Shown one piece after another: positions 15,835-26,847 of a DNA stretch of 64,000 nucleotides. Position 1 is the first letter of the stretch. Every line of letters begins with the position of its first letter. Source of the stretch: Antarctobacter heliothermus. Its GTDB lineage: Bacteria; Pseudomonadota; Alphaproteobacteria; Rhodobacterales; Rhodobacteraceae. A program made the position numbers and the translations under genes. Below the pieces are notes generated by a model, which had not been told where the DNA came from, ran no database searches, and worked only from the letters and a program-made list of their open reading frames with translations. The stretch lies in assembly GCF_900188425.1 (NCBI RefSeq), contig NZ_FZON01000001.1, forward strand, positions 177,471-241,470, read 5' to 3'.

Positions 15835-17433
15835 CTAATCGACAAGTGTTTCGGCCAGCACCACCGACGCCGGCACCAACGCAATCGTGTCGCTGCGGTC
15901 CTGCAACCCCCAGAGCACCAGCGCCGAGATTGTGTCGGCCCGCAGCCGCCCCATCATCACCACACCACCCTCTTGCCGCGCCCGAAACGCGGCCTGATCC
16001 AGAGTGCGCCGCACCATCGAGGCATCCTGCCCCTCGCCGTCGAAATCCCGGAACAGCGTGACCGAGGGCACCCCGTCCTTGAGCGCCAGTTTCTGCGCCG
16101 TGTTCAGCCCTTTGGGCTGCGTGATCAGGCCGTGTCCGCTGTCTCGCAGAAAGGCCGCGACCTGTGACGACACCTCGCGGCTGTCCTGAAGGCTGCCGTC
16201 TGGGTCCTCCAGCACGGCAACCGCCTCGGGGATGGCGCGGATCAACCCCTCCATCGCCACCTCGACGTCAGCGGCCAGTGCGCCTTCGGGCATGTCGCCC
16301 AGCACCAGCACCTCGAACCCAAGATCGCGATATCCTTTTGCCGCCGCCACCGCATCCGGATGGCTGGGCGAGATGGCAAAGCTGACCGGGAAGGGGAACG
16401 CCTTGAGCCCGGAAGGCCCCAACGGTCCGCTGCCGTCATCCACCAGCACCACCGCCATACGCGGCACGCCGTCGGGCACCGTCACCGGGGCAGAGAAGCG
16501 CACCAGTGGGCTGTCTTTGGGCAGGCCCGCCAGCGGGCCGGAGGGCTCTGCCGCCAGAACCTGATCAGGATCTGCCTCGGGTGCCGCATCGGGAGCGGCA
16601 TCCGGCGAGCGATCAAACAGTGACGTAGCAGGTTTGCCGATGACCGGCCCGGTAGGAGACGGTGTCGGCACCGGGGTTGCACTCTCTACGGCTGGTGGCG
16701 TGCTTGCCGGTTCAGGCGTCGGCGTGACCGGATCAGCGTCTGGGTCAGGATCGCGGGCAAAGGGGGTCTCCGGCGCGTCCGGCACAGGGGCAGGATCAAC
16801 GCTTTCGGCGATCAGAGCGCGATCGACATCCGGCACCACCGGGGCTGGAGGCTGCGCCGGGCCGGTGACGATGACCGGCTGCGCCTCGGGGCGAGGGGCG
16901 TCTGGGGCTGTCACCTGCACACGCGGCAGGACCGGCGCGTCCCGGCCTGCCAGCCTCGGCGCGTCAGATGCCTCTGGTGCGGCACTTTCGGGCGCGTCGG
17001 GCGCAAGGCCCACCTGAGGCGGCACGGGCGGTGCGGTATCGGCCCCGGCAATCACCGGGTCGGCAGGCGCAGGCAACGTGCCAGCGGGCACCACCGGACG
17101 GTCCACCCCGGATTCCGGTTGCGGTCTGACACCCGGTTTGGACAAGTCGGGTTTCGCGGCCGGATCGCTCTCTGGCGTTTCCACGACGCGCGGCTTTGAC
17201 GGATCAGGTGTCTCTGGCTCTGGCGTCTCTCGCTCTGGTGCGACGGGTTCAGGCGCGGCAGTTTCAAGTTGCGGATCCGGCCCACCCGCCAGAAGGCTGC
17301 TATCCACATTGCCCACCGGCGGCGGCACCATTGCGCCCTGCTCCGGCAGCGGCGTGTTCAGCGAGATCGCCGCCAGCCCCGCCCCCGAGAACACCACTCC
17401 CCAGATCGCCCCAGACAGAATTCCGCGTGCCAT
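15835..17433 (-). CDS. Divergent polysaccharide deacetylase (YibQ-type) with long Pro-rich linker
   Basis: A 532-residue envelope protein. A membrane segment at residues 5-25 anchors it. Residues about 40-290 are rich in Pro, Ala, Asp and Glu and look disordered. Residues about 300-532 form the divergent polysaccharide deacetylase 2 domain (MAVVLVDDGSGPLG, later FAISPSHPD and GLNTAQKLA). The linker could span the periplasm or peptidoglycan. Relatives often follow a carboxy-terminal protease and EnvC; here it stands divergent from trpG. Whether it is an active deacetylase is uncertain, since the usual metal-binding histidines are not all evident. Confidence 0.85.
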   Translation of the reverse strand: MARGILSGAIWGVVFSGAGLAAISLNTPLPEQGAMVPPPVGNVDSSLLAGGPDPQLETAAPEPVAPERETPEPETPDPSKPRVVETPESDPAAKPDLSKPGVRPQPESGVDRPVVPAGTLPAPADPVIAGADTAPPVPPQVGLAPDAPESAAPEASDAPRLAGRDAPVLPRVQVTAPDAPRPEAQPVIVTGPAQPPAPVVPDVDRALIAESVDPAPVPDAPETPFARDPDPDADPVTPTPEPASTPPAVESATPVPTPSPTGPVIGKPATSLFDRSPDAAPDAAPEADPDQVLAAEPSGPLAGLPKDSPLVRFSAPVTVPDGVPRMAVVLVDDGSGPLGPSGLKAFPFPVSFAISPSHPDAVAAAKGYRDLGFEVLVLGDMPEGALAADVEVAMEGLIRAIPEAVAVLEDPDGSLQDSREVSSQVAAFLRDSGHGLITQPKGLNTAQKLALKDGVPSVTLFRDFDGEGQDASMVRRTLDQAAFRARQEGGVVMMGRLRADTISALVLWGLQDRSDTIALVPASVVLAETLVD

Positions 17434-17621
17434 GCTGCTCTCTCCGACTTCTCAAGCACCTGTTCCGGTGCCTTTGTCCTGTAGTCTTGCACCCTTGCCG
17501 GGCTTGACGCCACCATTATGGCCTGTGCATGTATACCGCGACGTGGCCATGGGCTACCAGCCCCCGATCGCGTCCCCGCGGAATACCCCTGCAACCAGAC
17601 CCAGCTGACGAAGGCCCGGCC

Positions 17622-18203
17622 ATGCTGCTCCTGATCGATAACTACGACAGTTTCACCTATAATCTCGTCCATTATCTGGGCGAACAGGGGGCTGATGTAC
17701 AGGTCTGGCGCAACGACGCGTTGAACGTGCAAGAGGCCATGGCGCTGAACCCGGCAGGCATCGTCTTGTCCCCCGGCCCCGGCACGCCAGACCAGTCGGG
17801 CATCTGCCTCGCCCTGACACAGGCCGCCGCAGAGACGGGGACACCGCTGTTGGGCGTGTGCCTTGGCCATCAAACCATTGGTCAGACCTTTGGCGGGACA
17901 GTTGTGCGCCACGATGAGATCGTCCACGGCAAGATGGGGTCGATGCACCATCACGGGGAAAGCGTCTTCAAGGGCTTGCCCTCACCGATCAAGGCCACGC
18001 GCTATCATTCGCTGGTGGTGCGCCGGTCAGACCTGCCCGAGACGCTGAAAGTCACGGCAGAGCTGGAGGACGGCACCATCATGGGGCTGATGCACCGCGA
18101 TTTGCCGATCCACGGCGTGCAGTTCCACCCGGAGTCCATTGCCTCGGAGCATGGGCACGCCATGTTGCAGAATTTTCTCGACGTCCTGAAGGTGCCGGCA
18201 TGA
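17622..18203 (+). CDS. trpG: Anthranilate synthase component II
   Basis: Glutamine amidotransferase that supplies ammonia to TrpE for anthranilate synthesis; related enzymes can also serve PabB in folate synthesis. It has 193 residues. Motifs are [11 protein letters not shown] at the N-terminus, the oxyanion strand SPGPGTP, the nucleophile Cys80 (GVCLGHQ) and the His/Glu pair in VQFHPESI. The ATG at 17622 gives the canonical N-terminus. It starts a string of six genes joined by overlapping stop/start codons. trpE is not in the window. Confidence 0.95.
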   Translation: MLLLIDNYDSFTYNLVHYLGEQGADVQVWRNDALNVQEAMALNPAGIVLSPGPGTPDQSGICLALTQAAAETGTPLLGVCLGHQTIGQTFGGTVVRHDEIVHGKMGSMHHHGESVFKGLPSPIKATRYHSLVVRRSDLPETLKVTAELEDGTIMGLMHRDLPIHGVQFHPESIASEHGHAMLQNFLDVLKVPA

Positions 18204-19219
18204 GCGATGACCTTCGCCCTCTTATCGGCACCAGTGCCGACCGCCCCCTGACACGGGCCGAGGCAGAGCGCGCCTTTGGCATCCTCTTTGCCGGTCAGGC
18301 CACGCCCGCCCAGATTGGCGGATTGCTGATGGCGCTGCGCACGCGCGGAGAGACAGTGGATGAATACGCCGCCGCTGCCGCCGTGATGCGCGCCAAATGC
18401 AACAAAGTCGCGGCCCCTGCGGGCGCGATGGACATTGTCGGCACCGGCGGGGATGGCAAAGGCACGCTGAACATCTCGACCGCGACGGCCTTTGTGGTGG
18501 CGGGTGCGGGTGTCACCGTAGCCAAACACGGCAACCGCAACCTGTCGTCCAAATCCGGCGCAGCCGATGCGCTGGGGCAGATGGGCATCAACGTGATGAT
18601 TGGCGCCGACAAGGTGGAAAAGGCGCTGGCCGATGTCGGCATCTGTTTCATGATGGCCCCCATGCACCACCCGGCCATGGCCCATGTCGGCCCGGTCCGG
18701 GCCGAGCTTGGCACCCGCACGATTTTTAACATCCTTGGCCCGCTGACCAACCCGGCGGGCGTCAAGCGCCAGCTCACCGGCGCGTTTACCCGCGAGTTGA
18801 TCCGCCCGATGGCCGAGGTGCTGGGCAAACTGGGCTCCGAACGAGCATGGCTGGTGCATGGCTCGGATGGCACCGATGAGTTGACCATCACCGGCGTCAG
18901 CTGGATCGCCGCGTTGGAAGAAGACGGCAGCATCCATGAGGCAGAATTGCACCCCGAGGACGCAGGTCTGCCTGTGCATCCGTTTGAGGACATCATCGGC
19001 GGCTCACCCGAGGAAAACGCCAAGGCCATGCGTGCCCTGTTGGACGGCGCGCATTCGGCCTATCGCGACGCGGTGCTGCTGAATGCGGCCGCTGCGCTGG
19101 TGATCGCTGGTCAGGCCACGGACCTGCGCGACGGCGTGGAACGGTCGGTTGAGAGTATCGACAGCGGTGCGGCCCTGGCCAAGGTGCAGGCGCTGGCCAA
19201 GGCGACGCAGGCGGCGTGA
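18200..19219 (+). CDS. trpD: Anthranilate phosphoribosyltransferase
   Basis: Joins anthranilate to phosphoribosyl pyrophosphate, the second step of tryptophan synthesis. It has 339 residues. The PRPP-binding GTGGD is at 81-85, KHGNR at 109-113, and the anthranilate-site histidine lies in the [13 protein letters not shown] region. The ATG overlaps the trpG stop (ATGA, 18200-18203). The stop overlaps the GTG start of ung. Confidence 0.97.
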   Translation: MSDDLRPLIGTSADRPLTRAEAERAFGILFAGQATPAQIGGLLMALRTRGETVDEYAAAAAVMRAKCNKVAAPAGAMDIVGTGGDGKGTLNISTATAFVVAGAGVTVAKHGNRNLSSKSGAADALGQMGINVMIGADKVEKALADVGICFMMAPMHHPAMAHVGPVRAELGTRTIFNILGPLTNPAGVKRQLTGAFTRELIRPMAEVLGKLGSERAWLVHGSDGTDELTITGVSWIAALEEDGSIHEAELHPEDAGLPVHPFEDIIGGSPEENAKAMRALLDGAHSAYRDAVLLNAAAALVIAGQATDLRDGVERSVESIDSGAALAKVQALAKATQAA

Positions 19220-19890
19220 GCTTCGCGCCCCCGACCCCGCCCAAAAGCTGGCAACATCTGCCATTCTTTGCGCAGGATCTGCCCCGCATCGCGGCGCATC
19301 TTGCCCAAAGCGACGCGCAGGTGCTGCCGCCCGCCACTCAGGTTTTCGCCGCACTGGCGGCCTGCCCGCCGCAGGCCACCCGTGTGGTGATCCTGGGACA
19401 GGACCCCTATCCGACACCGGGCCATGCGCACGGGTTGGCCTTTTCGGTGGACCCGGATGTGCGGCCCCTGCCCCGCTCCCTGACCAACATCTACAAGGAG
19501 ATGCAGGCGGATCTGGGGGCTGTGCCCCCCAATGGCGACCTGCGCTTTTGGGCTGAACAGGGCGTGCTGCTGCTCAACACCGCGCTGACGGTTGAGGCGG
19601 GCAAGGCCGGTGCGCATGCCAAACTGGGTTGGTCGCGTCTGACCGAACAGGTGTTTGCCGCGCTGTCGGACCGCCCCCGCGCCTTCCTGCTCTGGGGCGC
19701 GCATGCGCAGGGCTTTGCCAAATACATCACCAGTGCGGACCACCTGATCCTGACCAGCGCGCATCCCTCTCCGCTGTCGGCGCGGCGCGGCTTTTTCGGC
19801 TCGCGGCCCTTTTCGCGCATCAACGACTGGCTTAAAGACAGTGGCCAGACGCCGATCAACTGGACGACGCCAGAAAGACCTGCCCCATGA
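19216..19890 (+). CDS. ung: Uracil-DNA glycosylase (family 1)
   Basis: Removes uracil from DNA to start base-excision repair. It has 224 residues with the family 1 water-activating motif GQDPYP at 61-66 (catalytic Asp63) and the leucine-loop motif HPSPLS beginning at His183. It starts with GTG overlapping the trpD stop (GTGA), and its own stop overlaps the trpC start (ATGA), so it is fully embedded in the tryptophan operon. No LexA box is seen. The placement ties its expression to tryptophan supply, which is odd for a repair gene. Confidence 0.96.
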   Translation: MSFAPPTPPKSWQHLPFFAQDLPRIAAHLAQSDAQVLPPATQVFAALAACPPQATRVVILGQDPYPTPGHAHGLAFSVDPDVRPLPRSLTNIYKEMQADLGAVPPNGDLRFWAEQGVLLLNTALTVEAGKAGAHAKLGWSRLTEQVFAALSDRPRAFLLWGAHAQGFAKYITSADHLILTSAHPSPLSARRGFFGSRPFSRINDWLKDSGQTPINWTTPERPAP

Positions 19891-20690
19891 CCACAACCAT
19901 CCTCGACAAGATCAAAGCCTACAAGCTGGACGAAGTGGCCGCCGACAAGGCCGCCAAACCCCTGTCCGAGGTTGAGGACGCGGCCCGCGCCGCGCCCCCG
20001 GTGCGGCCTTTTGCCGGGGCGCTCATGGCGGCATCGGAAAAGGGCTATGGCCTGATCGCCGAGATCAAGAAGGCCTCACCGTCCAAGGGGCTGATCCGTG
20101 CCGATTTCGACCCCGCCGCGCTGGCACAGGCCTATGAGGCGGGTGGCGCGACCTGCCTGTCGGTGCTGACCGACACGCCGTCCTTTCAGGGCGCGAAACC
20201 GTTCCTGACCGCCGCCCGCGCGGCCTGTTCCCTGCCCGCGCTGCGCAAGGATTTCATGTACGACACCTACCAGGTGGCCGAGGCGCGCGCGCTTGGCGCG
20301 GATTGCATCCTGATCATCATGGCCTCCGTGTCCGATGCGCAGGCCGCCGAACTGGAGTCTGCGGCGCAAAGCTGGGGTATGGACGCGCTGATAGAGGTGC
20401 ATGACGGCGCGGAACTGGACCGCGCGCTGCTGCTGAACAGCCCGCTGATCGGTGTGAACAACCGCAACCTCAAGACCTTTGAGACGACGCTGGACACCAC
20501 CCGCGAGCTGTCGAAACACATCCCCGAAGACCGCTACCTGATATCCGAGTCCGGCCTGAACAGCCCCGCCGATCTGGCTGACATGGCCGCCCATGGCGCC
20601 CGCGCCTTTCTGATCGGCGAAAGCCTGATGCGACAGGCCGACGTGGCCGAGGCGACCCGTGAATTGCTCAAGAACCCGGTGCCGGCATGA
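19887..20690 (+). CDS. trpC: Indole-3-glycerol phosphate synthase
   Basis: Closes the indole ring in tryptophan synthesis. It has 267 residues and a TIM barrel. The catalytic [12 protein letters not shown] lies near residue 55, the LRKDFM strand near 115, and [10 protein letters not shown] and SESGLN follow. It is monofunctional: no TrpF domain is fused. The start overlaps the ung stop and the stop overlaps moaC. trpF, trpA and trpB must be elsewhere. Confidence 0.97.
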   Translation: MTTTILDKIKAYKLDEVAADKAAKPLSEVEDAARAAPPVRPFAGALMAASEKGYGLIAEIKKASPSKGLIRADFDPAALAQAYEAGGATCLSVLTDTPSFQGAKPFLTAARAACSLPALRKDFMYDTYQVAEARALGADCILIIMASVSDAQAAELESAAQSWGMDALIEVHDGAELDRALLLNSPLIGVNNRNLKTFETTLDTTRELSKHIPEDRYLISESGLNSPADLADMAAHGARAFLIGESLMRQADVAEATRELLKNPVPA

Positions 20691-21163
20691 GCGGTCTCAG
20701 CCATTTCGACGCGCAGGGCAACGCGCATATGGTCGATGTCTCAGACAAACCCGTGACTGACCGCATCGCCACCGCCGAGGGCCATGTCACCATGGCCCCG
20801 GACACCTTTGCCCTGATCACCGAGGGCCGCGCCAAAAAGGGCGACGTGATCGGCGTGGCGCGTCTGGCAGGCATCATGGGCGCGAAAAAGACGCCCGAGC
20901 TGATCCCCTTGTGCCACCCGCTGCCGATCACCAAGGTCACGGTCGACCTGACCGCCGACCCCGACCTGCCCGGTCTGCGGATCGTGGCCACCGTCAAGAC
21001 CTCTGGCCAGACCGGCGTCGAGATGGAGGCGCTGACCGCCGTCTCGACCGCTGCGCTGACTGTCTATGACATGGTCAAGGCGGTGGATAAGGGCATGGTG
21101 ATCAGCGGTATCCGCGTGCTTTTGAAGGATGGCGGCAAATCCGGGCGCTTTGAGGCGACATGA
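20687..21163 (+). CDS. moaC: Cyclic pyranopterin monophosphate synthase
   Basis: Second enzyme of molybdenum cofactor synthesis; it makes cPMP from the MoaA product. It has 158 residues with the conserved [16 protein letters not shown] core, and [18 protein letters not shown] and MVKAVDKGM further on. The start overlaps the trpC stop and the stop overlaps moeA, so two Moco genes ride at the end of the tryptophan operon. Confidence 0.97.
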   Translation: MSGLSHFDAQGNAHMVDVSDKPVTDRIATAEGHVTMAPDTFALITEGRAKKGDVIGVARLAGIMGAKKTPELIPLCHPLPITKVTVDLTADPDLPGLRIVATVKTSGQTGVEMEALTAVSTAALTVYDMVKAVDKGMVISGIRVLLKDGGKSGRFEAT

Positions 21164-22326
21164 TCACCGTCACCCAAGCCCTCGACCACCTCTTTGCCCT
21201 GACCGCGCCGCTGCCGGTAGAAACTGTGCCACTGATACAGGCGGCGGAGCGGGTGCTGGCGCGTCCCGTCACCGCACGGCGCGATCAGCCGCCCTTTGCA
21301 GCCTCCGCGATGGATGGCTATGCCGTCCCCGAGGCCGCACCGGGACAGCGGTTCACCGTCATCGGCGAAAGCGCCGCAGGCGCGCGGTTTGATGGTCCTG
21401 TCAGTCCGGGTCAGGCGGTGCGCATCTTTACCGGCGCGCCGGTGCCGCAGGGGGCCACCCGCATCGTGATCCAGGAGGACGTCACCCGCGACGGCGACGC
21501 CATCACCCTGAACGCCGATCTGGACGAAAACCTCTACATCCGCCCCGCCGGCACCGATTTCCGCAATGGACAGACGGTTCCCGCCCCCAAACGCCTGTCT
21601 CCGCAGGACGTGGCCCTGTTAGCGGCCATGAACATCGCCGAGGTGCCCGTCACCCGCAAACCGCGCGTGGCGCTGATTTCGACCGGCAATGAGCTGGTCA
21701 TGCCCGGCGACACACCCGGCCCCGACCAGATCATCGCGTCGAACACCTTTGGCTTGCACGCTCTGCTGCGCGACCTCGGGGCAGAGCCGCGCATCCTGCC
21801 GATTGCGCGCGACACCTCATCCTCGCTCATCCACGGCTTTTCGCTGGTCGAGGACGCGGATCTGGTGATCACCATCGGCGGGGCCTCTGTGGGGGATCAC
21901 GATCTCGTGGCGCAGGTCGCGGCGGAACTTGGGATGGAGCGGGCCTTTCACAAGGTTTCCATGCGACCGGGCAAACCGCTGATGTCGGGCCGTCTGAACG
22001 GGGCCATGATGATCGGCCTGCCCGGCAACCCGGTGTCCGCGATGGTCTGCGGGCATGTCTTTGTGGCACCGGTGATCCGCGCCATGTTGGGTCTTGGCGC
22101 CGCCCCCGCCCCGCGCCACAACACCCAACTGGCCGCCCCGCTGACGCCGAACGGGCCGCGCGAACACTACATGCGCGCGGTTGTGTCAGAGGCAGGCATA
22201 ACCGCCCTTGATCGTCAGGACTCCAGTCTGCTGAGCGTCTTGGGCCGCGCAAATGCGCTGCTGGTGCGCCCCGCAGGCGATGGCGCGCACACCGCCGGAG
22301 AGATCGTCTCATATCTGCCGCTGTGA
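21160..22326 (+). CDS. moeA: Molybdopterin molybdotransferase
   Basis: Inserts molybdenum into adenylylated molybdopterin to complete the cofactor. It has 388 residues. Domain I has [13 protein letters not shown], the central domain has STGNELV and the phosphate loop GGASVGDHD, and [10 protein letters not shown] is followed by a C-terminal domain. It is the last gene of the overlapping chain trpG-trpD-ung-trpC-moaC-moeA. lexA follows after 172 bp with its own promoter. Confidence 0.96.
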   Translation: MITVTQALDHLFALTAPLPVETVPLIQAAERVLARPVTARRDQPPFAASAMDGYAVPEAAPGQRFTVIGESAAGARFDGPVSPGQAVRIFTGAPVPQGATRIVIQEDVTRDGDAITLNADLDENLYIRPAGTDFRNGQTVPAPKRLSPQDVALLAAMNIAEVPVTRKPRVALISTGNELVMPGDTPGPDQIIASNTFGLHALLRDLGAEPRILPIARDTSSSLIHGFSLVEDADLVITIGGASVGDHDLVAQVAAELGMERAFHKVSMRPGKPLMSGRLNGAMMIGLPGNPVSAMVCGHVFVAPVIRAMLGLGAAPAPRHNTQLAAPLTPNGPREHYMRAVVSEAGITALDRQDSSLLSVLGRANALLVRPAGDGAHTAGEIVSYLPL

Positions 22327-22442
22327 TTGCGGCGGGCTTTGCCAGCGGTGGAAAACAGCCGTGGCGGCGCACAAATCCGGCACCACAGACAGAGATCTGA
22401 CGCCAAGGCGCAACAAAAGTAGTGGCGATTTTCACGCAATTG

Positions 22443-22471
22443 TTGACACAAAACAGGAACACCCGTAGAAC
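22443..22471 (+). promoter_or_regulatory. lexA promoter with LexA (SOS) box
   Basis: -35 TTGACA (22443-22448) and -10 TAGAAC (22466-22471) are spaced 17 bp. An exact GAAC-N7-GAAC LexA box (22457-22471) overlaps the -10, so LexA should repress its own gene. The predicted start of transcription is about 20 bp before the ATG. Confidence 0.92.
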
Positions 22472-22498
22472 AAAAGTTAACAAACACGGGGTCGCGCC

Positions 22499-23194
22499 AT
22501 GCTGACGAAGAAACAACTCGATCTTTTGGACTTCATCAACAAGCGGATGACCCGTGACGGGGTGCCCCCCAGTTTCGACGAAATGAAGGACGCGCTTGAT
22601 CTGCGGTCCAAGTCCGGCATTCACCGCCTGATCACGGCGCTTGAGGAACGCGGCTTTATCCGCCGTCTGGCCCACCGGGCGCGCGCCATCGAGATCGTGA
22701 AACTGCCTGAAAGCCTGGGCGGACATCCCGTTGGTTTCAACCCGACGGTGATCGAAGGGGATCGGGCGGGCTCTCGTCCCTCTGGCGCCTTCAATCTTGA
22801 TGCGGCAAACCTGACGGAGTTGCCACTGGTCGGCAGCATCGCCGCCGGTCGCCCGATCGAGGCAATCAATGATCCGGCCCCCGGCGTGTCCGTGCCGGGG
22901 CAGATGTTGCGCGGTCAGGGGCGGCACTACGCGCTTGAGGTCAAGGGCGACTCGATGATCGACGCGGGCATCAACGACGGTGACGTGGTGGTGATCCGCG
23001 AATCCCCCGACGCAAGCGACGGCGATATCGTCGTCGCCCAGATCGAGGGCTATGAGGCCACGCTGAAACGGTTCCGCCGCAAGGGCGAGATGATCATCTT
23101 GGAGGCCGCAAACCCGGCCTATGAACCGCGCGTGTTGCCGCAAGGGTCCGTCACCGTGCAAGGACGGCTTGTGGGATTGATCCGTACCTACTGA
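22499..23194 (+). CDS. lexA: LexA repressor
   Basis: SOS repressor, 231 residues. The N-terminal winged helix (1-70) recognises GTTC-N7-GTTC boxes. The cleavage site is Ala116-Gly117 (SIAAGRP), and the protease pair is Ser152 (GDSM) and Lys190 (EATLKRF). Between them is a linker longer than in Escherichia coli, usual in alphaproteobacteria. It is autoregulated by the box overlapping its -10. A second exact box in this window controls the PA0069-type radical SAM gene. comEC converges on it 12 bp downstream. Confidence 0.97.
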   Translation: MLTKKQLDLLDFINKRMTRDGVPPSFDEMKDALDLRSKSGIHRLITALEERGFIRRLAHRARAIEIVKLPESLGGHPVGFNPTVIEGDRAGSRPSGAFNLDAANLTELPLVGSIAAGRPIEAINDPAPGVSVPGQMLRGQGRHYALEVKGDSMIDAGINDGDVVVIRESPDASDGDIVVAQIEGYEATLKRFRRKGEMIILEAANPAYEPRVLPQGSVTVQGRLVGLIRTY

Positions 23195-23205
23195 ACCCGT
23201 CGAAC

Positions 23206-25275
23206 TTATTGAACCCGCCACGCCAGCCGAAACGGCCTTGGCGTGGCGGCGTGCCAAAGCCGTGTTCCCGACGCATCGCGGTCGGTCACGATGCGCGGGG
23301 CGCCCTGATCCATCCAGACCGCCACCGACCCGCTTTGGCGCAGCCGCGCCGGATCAAACACCTCACATCCGCCCGGCAGGTCGATATCAACGCTGGACAC
23401 GACAATCTGACCGGGATGACATGTGTCGACGCGCGCGGCGGCGCGTTTTCCCTGCAAATGCAGGATGTTCAGCCCGTCCAGATCTGCCTTCGCCATCCGG
23501 TCCACAACGGGTTCCGGCCAAAGCGCCGCCGCCTGAGGTTGGTTAAAGCCCTGTCCGTCGTTCTCCAGCCAGACACCGGCCACAAAGGCCGACCCGCGAT
23601 CGCGTGACAGCGCGCGCCCCTGTGGAGTCATCACCCCGATCAGCGTGCCGCTGTCGGCGATCAGCACCGAGGGCCGGTCCGTCCCCGCCCACAGCACCGC
23701 CGCCAGACCCAGCGGCGCAAGTCCCGCCAGCCGTCCCCGTCCGCGCCACAGGCACAGGATCAGCCCGCCCGCCGCAATCAACGGCAGGACAATTGGCGCA
23801 GGTGCCACGATATATCCCACAGAGCCGTCCAAGCCCGCCACCGTATGGGCCACGCCCAATATCCAGCCCAGCCCCAGCGCCATGACCTTCAGCGCGATCC
23901 AGTCCAACCCGAATGGCATCAGCAACGCCGCCAGCACCGCCAGCGGCACCACCCAGATCCCCATGACCGGCACCGCCGCAAGGTTGGCCAGCAAACCGTA
24001 TTGCGCAATCTGGTTGAAATGCGCCATGCCCACCGGCGCGGTCGCCGCCCCTGCCACCGCAGAGGACACCACCACCGACATCACCGGCGCAATCCAGCGC
24101 GGCAGATCATGGTCCCGCTGCCAGATGGTCAACCGCTCAAACACCGCCACCAGCGCCGTTGTCGCCGCAAAGGACATCTGAAAACCGGGGCCCATCAACG
24201 CCTCGGGCCGCATCACCAGCACCACCAGCGCCGCTATCGCCACGCTGCGCAGGCTCAGCGCGCGCCGGTCCAGCATCATCGCGCACAGCGCGGCGGCCAC
24301 CATCATGAAGGCCCGCTCTGTCGCCACATTGCCCCCCGACAACGCCAGATAGCCCGCCGCCGCCACCAGCGCGCCACCCGCCGCCAGCTTCTTGACCGGC
24401 CAGTGGTGGCGCGCATGAGGGGATAGCAGCAGCGCCAGCCGCAGCGCGGCAAAGACAAAGCCCGCCAGCAGCCCCATGTGCAGCCCGGAGATTGCCAGAA
24501 GATGCGCCAGGTTGCTGTCGCGCAGCACCTGCAACGTGTCCTGCCCCATGCCGGACCGATCCCCGGTCATGATGGCGGCGGCAAAGGCGCCCCGCTCTCC
24601 CGGCAAGGCCGCCTGCACCCGCGCCGACAACCACAGGCGCAGCCGCGCTACTCGCAACCCCTCGCCCGCCGGTTCCAGCAACAAGACAGGCTTGCGCGTG
24701 TACCCCACAGCGCCCAGCCGCAAAAACCAGGCATGGCGCCGGAAATCGAATCCGCCGGGCTCTACCGCGCCGCCGGGCGGCGACAGATGCCCCGTCAGGA
24801 TCACAACCTGTCCGGGCGTCGGATCAAGATACCCCTGGGTGCCGTGCAATGACACGCGCACGCGGGTCGGCACCTCGTCAGGGTCCATACGTTCCAGCAC
24901 CACGCGGTCCAGCGTCAGACGCAACGCGTCCGAGGCAGAGCGGTCAATCTGTATGACACGCCCTTCAATCGCGCCGTAATACCGGAAATCCAGCACCGGA
25001 CCGGCGACCTGGTGCGCCCGCGCGCCCGCCAGCGCAAACCCCAGAGACGCCAGTGCCAGCGCCGCCAGCAGCGGCCCCCAGATCGGCCCGGCGCGGTGCT
25101 GCAGCGCAGCCAGCAGGCCAATCGACCCACACAGCCACAACAGGGCAACCGGCGGTTCAACCCGCAGGGCAAAAAAGATCCCGATCCCGGTTGCAAGGCA
25201 GACCGGAGTCCATGGAAACAGATGGCCACGCTGGCCCAGTAGGACCGACACCAGCCAGGAGAGGGGTTGACCCAT
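23206..25275 (-). CDS. comEC: ComEC/Rec2 family DNA-uptake channel
   Basis: A 689-residue polytopic membrane protein. The N-terminal soluble part is an OB-like DUF4131 domain (about residues 30-180). The competence channel domain follows, with HLLAISGLHMGLLAG near residue 270 and about eight further membrane segments. The C-terminus is a short remnant and I do not see a complete metallo-beta-lactamase motif, as in many alphaproteobacterial ComEC proteins. It would carry single-stranded DNA across the inner membrane; in GTA-producing Rhodobacterales it serves the recipient side of gene transfer. It diverges from gltX. Confidence 0.93.
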   Translation of the reverse strand: MGQPLSWLVSVLLGQRGHLFPWTPVCLATGIGIFFALRVEPPVALLWLCGSIGLLAALQHRAGPIWGPLLAALALASLGFALAGARAHQVAGPVLDFRYYGAIEGRVIQIDRSASDALRLTLDRVVLERMDPDEVPTRVRVSLHGTQGYLDPTPGQVVILTGHLSPPGGAVEPGGFDFRRHAWFLRLGAVGYTRKPVLLLEPAGEGLRVARLRLWLSARVQAALPGERGAFAAAIMTGDRSGMGQDTLQVLRDSNLAHLLAISGLHMGLLAGFVFAALRLALLLSPHARHHWPVKKLAAGGALVAAAGYLALSGGNVATERAFMMVAAALCAMMLDRRALSLRSVAIAALVVLVMRPEALMGPGFQMSFAATTALVAVFERLTIWQRDHDLPRWIAPVMSVVVSSAVAGAATAPVGMAHFNQIAQYGLLANLAAVPVMGIWVVPLAVLAALLMPFGLDWIALKVMALGLGWILGVAHTVAGLDGSVGYIVAPAPIVLPLIAAGGLILCLWRGRGRLAGLAPLGLAAVLWAGTDRPSVLIADSGTLIGVMTPQGRALSRDRGSAFVAGVWLENDGQGFNQPQAAALWPEPVVDRMAKADLDGLNILHLQGKRAAARVDTCHPGQIVVSSVDIDLPGGCEVFDPARLRQSGSVAVWMDQGAPRIVTDRDASGTRLWHAATPRPFRLAWRVQ

Positions 25276-25351
25276 GCTTGCCCCCCGTTGGGTGGCTCGT
25301 TAAGGAACGGCCAAGCTTACCCTCCCCGCCGTTAGGAAAAGGTTAACCAAG

Positions 25352-26767
25352 ATGTCCGACGCTCAGGTCGTCACCCGCTTTGCTCCCTCGCCCACTGGTT
25401 TCCTGCACATTGGCGGGGCGCGCACCGCGCTGTTCAACTGGCTGTACGCCCGTGGCCGGGGCGGCAAGTTCCTGTTGCGGATCGAAGACACCGACCGCGC
25501 CCGCTCCACCCCAGAGGCGACAGAGGCGATCCTGCGCGGCCTTGACTGGCTGGGCCTGGATCATGACGGCGAGGTGATCAGCCAGTTCGCCCGTGCCGAC
25601 CGCCACGCTGAAGTCGCGCATGAGCTGCTGGCCAAGGGCGCGGCCTACAAATGCTTTGCCACCCAGGAAGAGATCGAATCCTTCCGCGAGGCGGCGCGCG
25701 CCGAAGGTCGCTCCACCCTGTTCCACAGCCCGTGGCGCGACGCCGATCCCGCAAGCCACCCCGATGCGCCCTATGTTGTCCGCCTCAAGACCCCGACAGA
25801 GGGCGAAACGGTGATCGACGATCAGGTGCAGGGCCGCGTTACCATCCGTAATGACCAGTTGGACGATATGGTCCTGCTGCGCTCGGACGGGACGCCGGTC
25901 TACATGCTGGCGGTGGTCGTGGACGACTTTGACATGGGCGTGACCCATGTGATCCGGGGCGATGACCACCTCAACAACGCCGCGCGCCAGATGGGGATCT
26001 ATCAAGCGATGGGTTGGCCGCTGCCGGTCTACGCCCATATCCCGCTGATCCACGGACCCGACGGCAAGAAACTGTCCAAACGCCACGGCGCGCTGGGGGC
26101 CGACGAGTATCAGAAGATGGGCTATCCGGCGGCAGGCATGCGCAACTACCTTGCCCGGCTGGGATGGTCGCATGGCGATGACGAATTCTTTACCGATGCG
26201 CAGGCAAAAGACTGGTTCGATCTGGGCGGAATCGGCAAGTCTCCGGCACGCTTTGACTTGAAGAAGCTGGAAAATCTCTGCGGTCAGCATATCGCCGTGG
26301 CGGACGATGCTGCACTGCTGCATGAAATCGAGGCTTACCTTGAGGCAACTGGTGCGGTTAAACTGCCAGATGAAAAACGCGACGGGCTGGGACGTGCGAT
26401 GTATTGCCTCAAGGAGCGGGCCAAAACCTTTCCGGAACTTCTTGAAAAAGCGCAATTTATTCTGACGGACACGCCGATCGTGCCGGACGAGAAGGCCGCC
26501 AAGAACCTTGACCCGGTATCCCGTGGTATACTGGCTGCGTTGACGCCGCAGCTGCAAGATGCTAGCTGGAACAAGGATGAATTGGAGGCGGTGCTGAACC
26601 GTTTCGCCGAAGATCACGGAACCAAATTCGGCAAACTTGCCGGCCCGCTTCGGGCCGCGCTTGCCGGGCGCGCGGTGACCCCGTCGGTCTTTGACATGAT
26701 GCTCGTCCTGGGCCGCGACGAAAGCGTCGCGCGGCTGGATCGGGCGGCGGCCGAAAAAGAGGGCTGA
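25352..26767 (+). CDS. gltX: Glutamate--tRNA ligase
   Basis: Charges tRNA(Glu) with glutamate. It has 471 residues. The class I signatures are HIGG at 19-22 ([12 protein letters not shown]) and KLSKR at 240-244. The C-terminal anticodon-binding helices are complete. Alphaproteobacteria often have two GltX copies and no GlnRS, one of them charging tRNA(Gln) for transamidation; which copy this is cannot be told here. The leader ends in GGTTAACCAAG just before the ATG, a CtrA-like half-site that may be chance. Confidence 0.96.
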   Translation: MSDAQVVTRFAPSPTGFLHIGGARTALFNWLYARGRGGKFLLRIEDTDRARSTPEATEAILRGLDWLGLDHDGEVISQFARADRHAEVAHELLAKGAAYKCFATQEEIESFREAARAEGRSTLFHSPWRDADPASHPDAPYVVRLKTPTEGETVIDDQVQGRVTIRNDQLDDMVLLRSDGTPVYMLAVVVDDFDMGVTHVIRGDDHLNNAARQMGIYQAMGWPLPVYAHIPLIHGPDGKKLSKRHGALGADEYQKMGYPAAGMRNYLARLGWSHGDDEFFTDAQAKDWFDLGGIGKSPARFDLKKLENLCGQHIAVADDAALLHEIEAYLEATGAVKLPDEKRDGLGRAMYCLKERAKTFPELLEKAQFILTDTPIVPDEKAAKNLDPVSRGILAALTPQLQDASWNKDELEAVLNRFAEDHGTKFGKLAGPLRAALAGRAVTPSVFDMMLVLGRDESVARLDRAAAEKEG

Positions 26768-26847
26768 GGCCCCGGGGACGGCCATGTGACTTCAACCGGC
26801 AGGGCCGCAAACCGGCCCCGCCTCGTGATACCAGAGGGATAATAAGC

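Noticed and set aside
25341..25351. CtrA control of gltX from GGTTAACCAAG
   Set aside because: A single half-site a few bases before a tRNA synthetase start is weak evidence; kept only as a remark.
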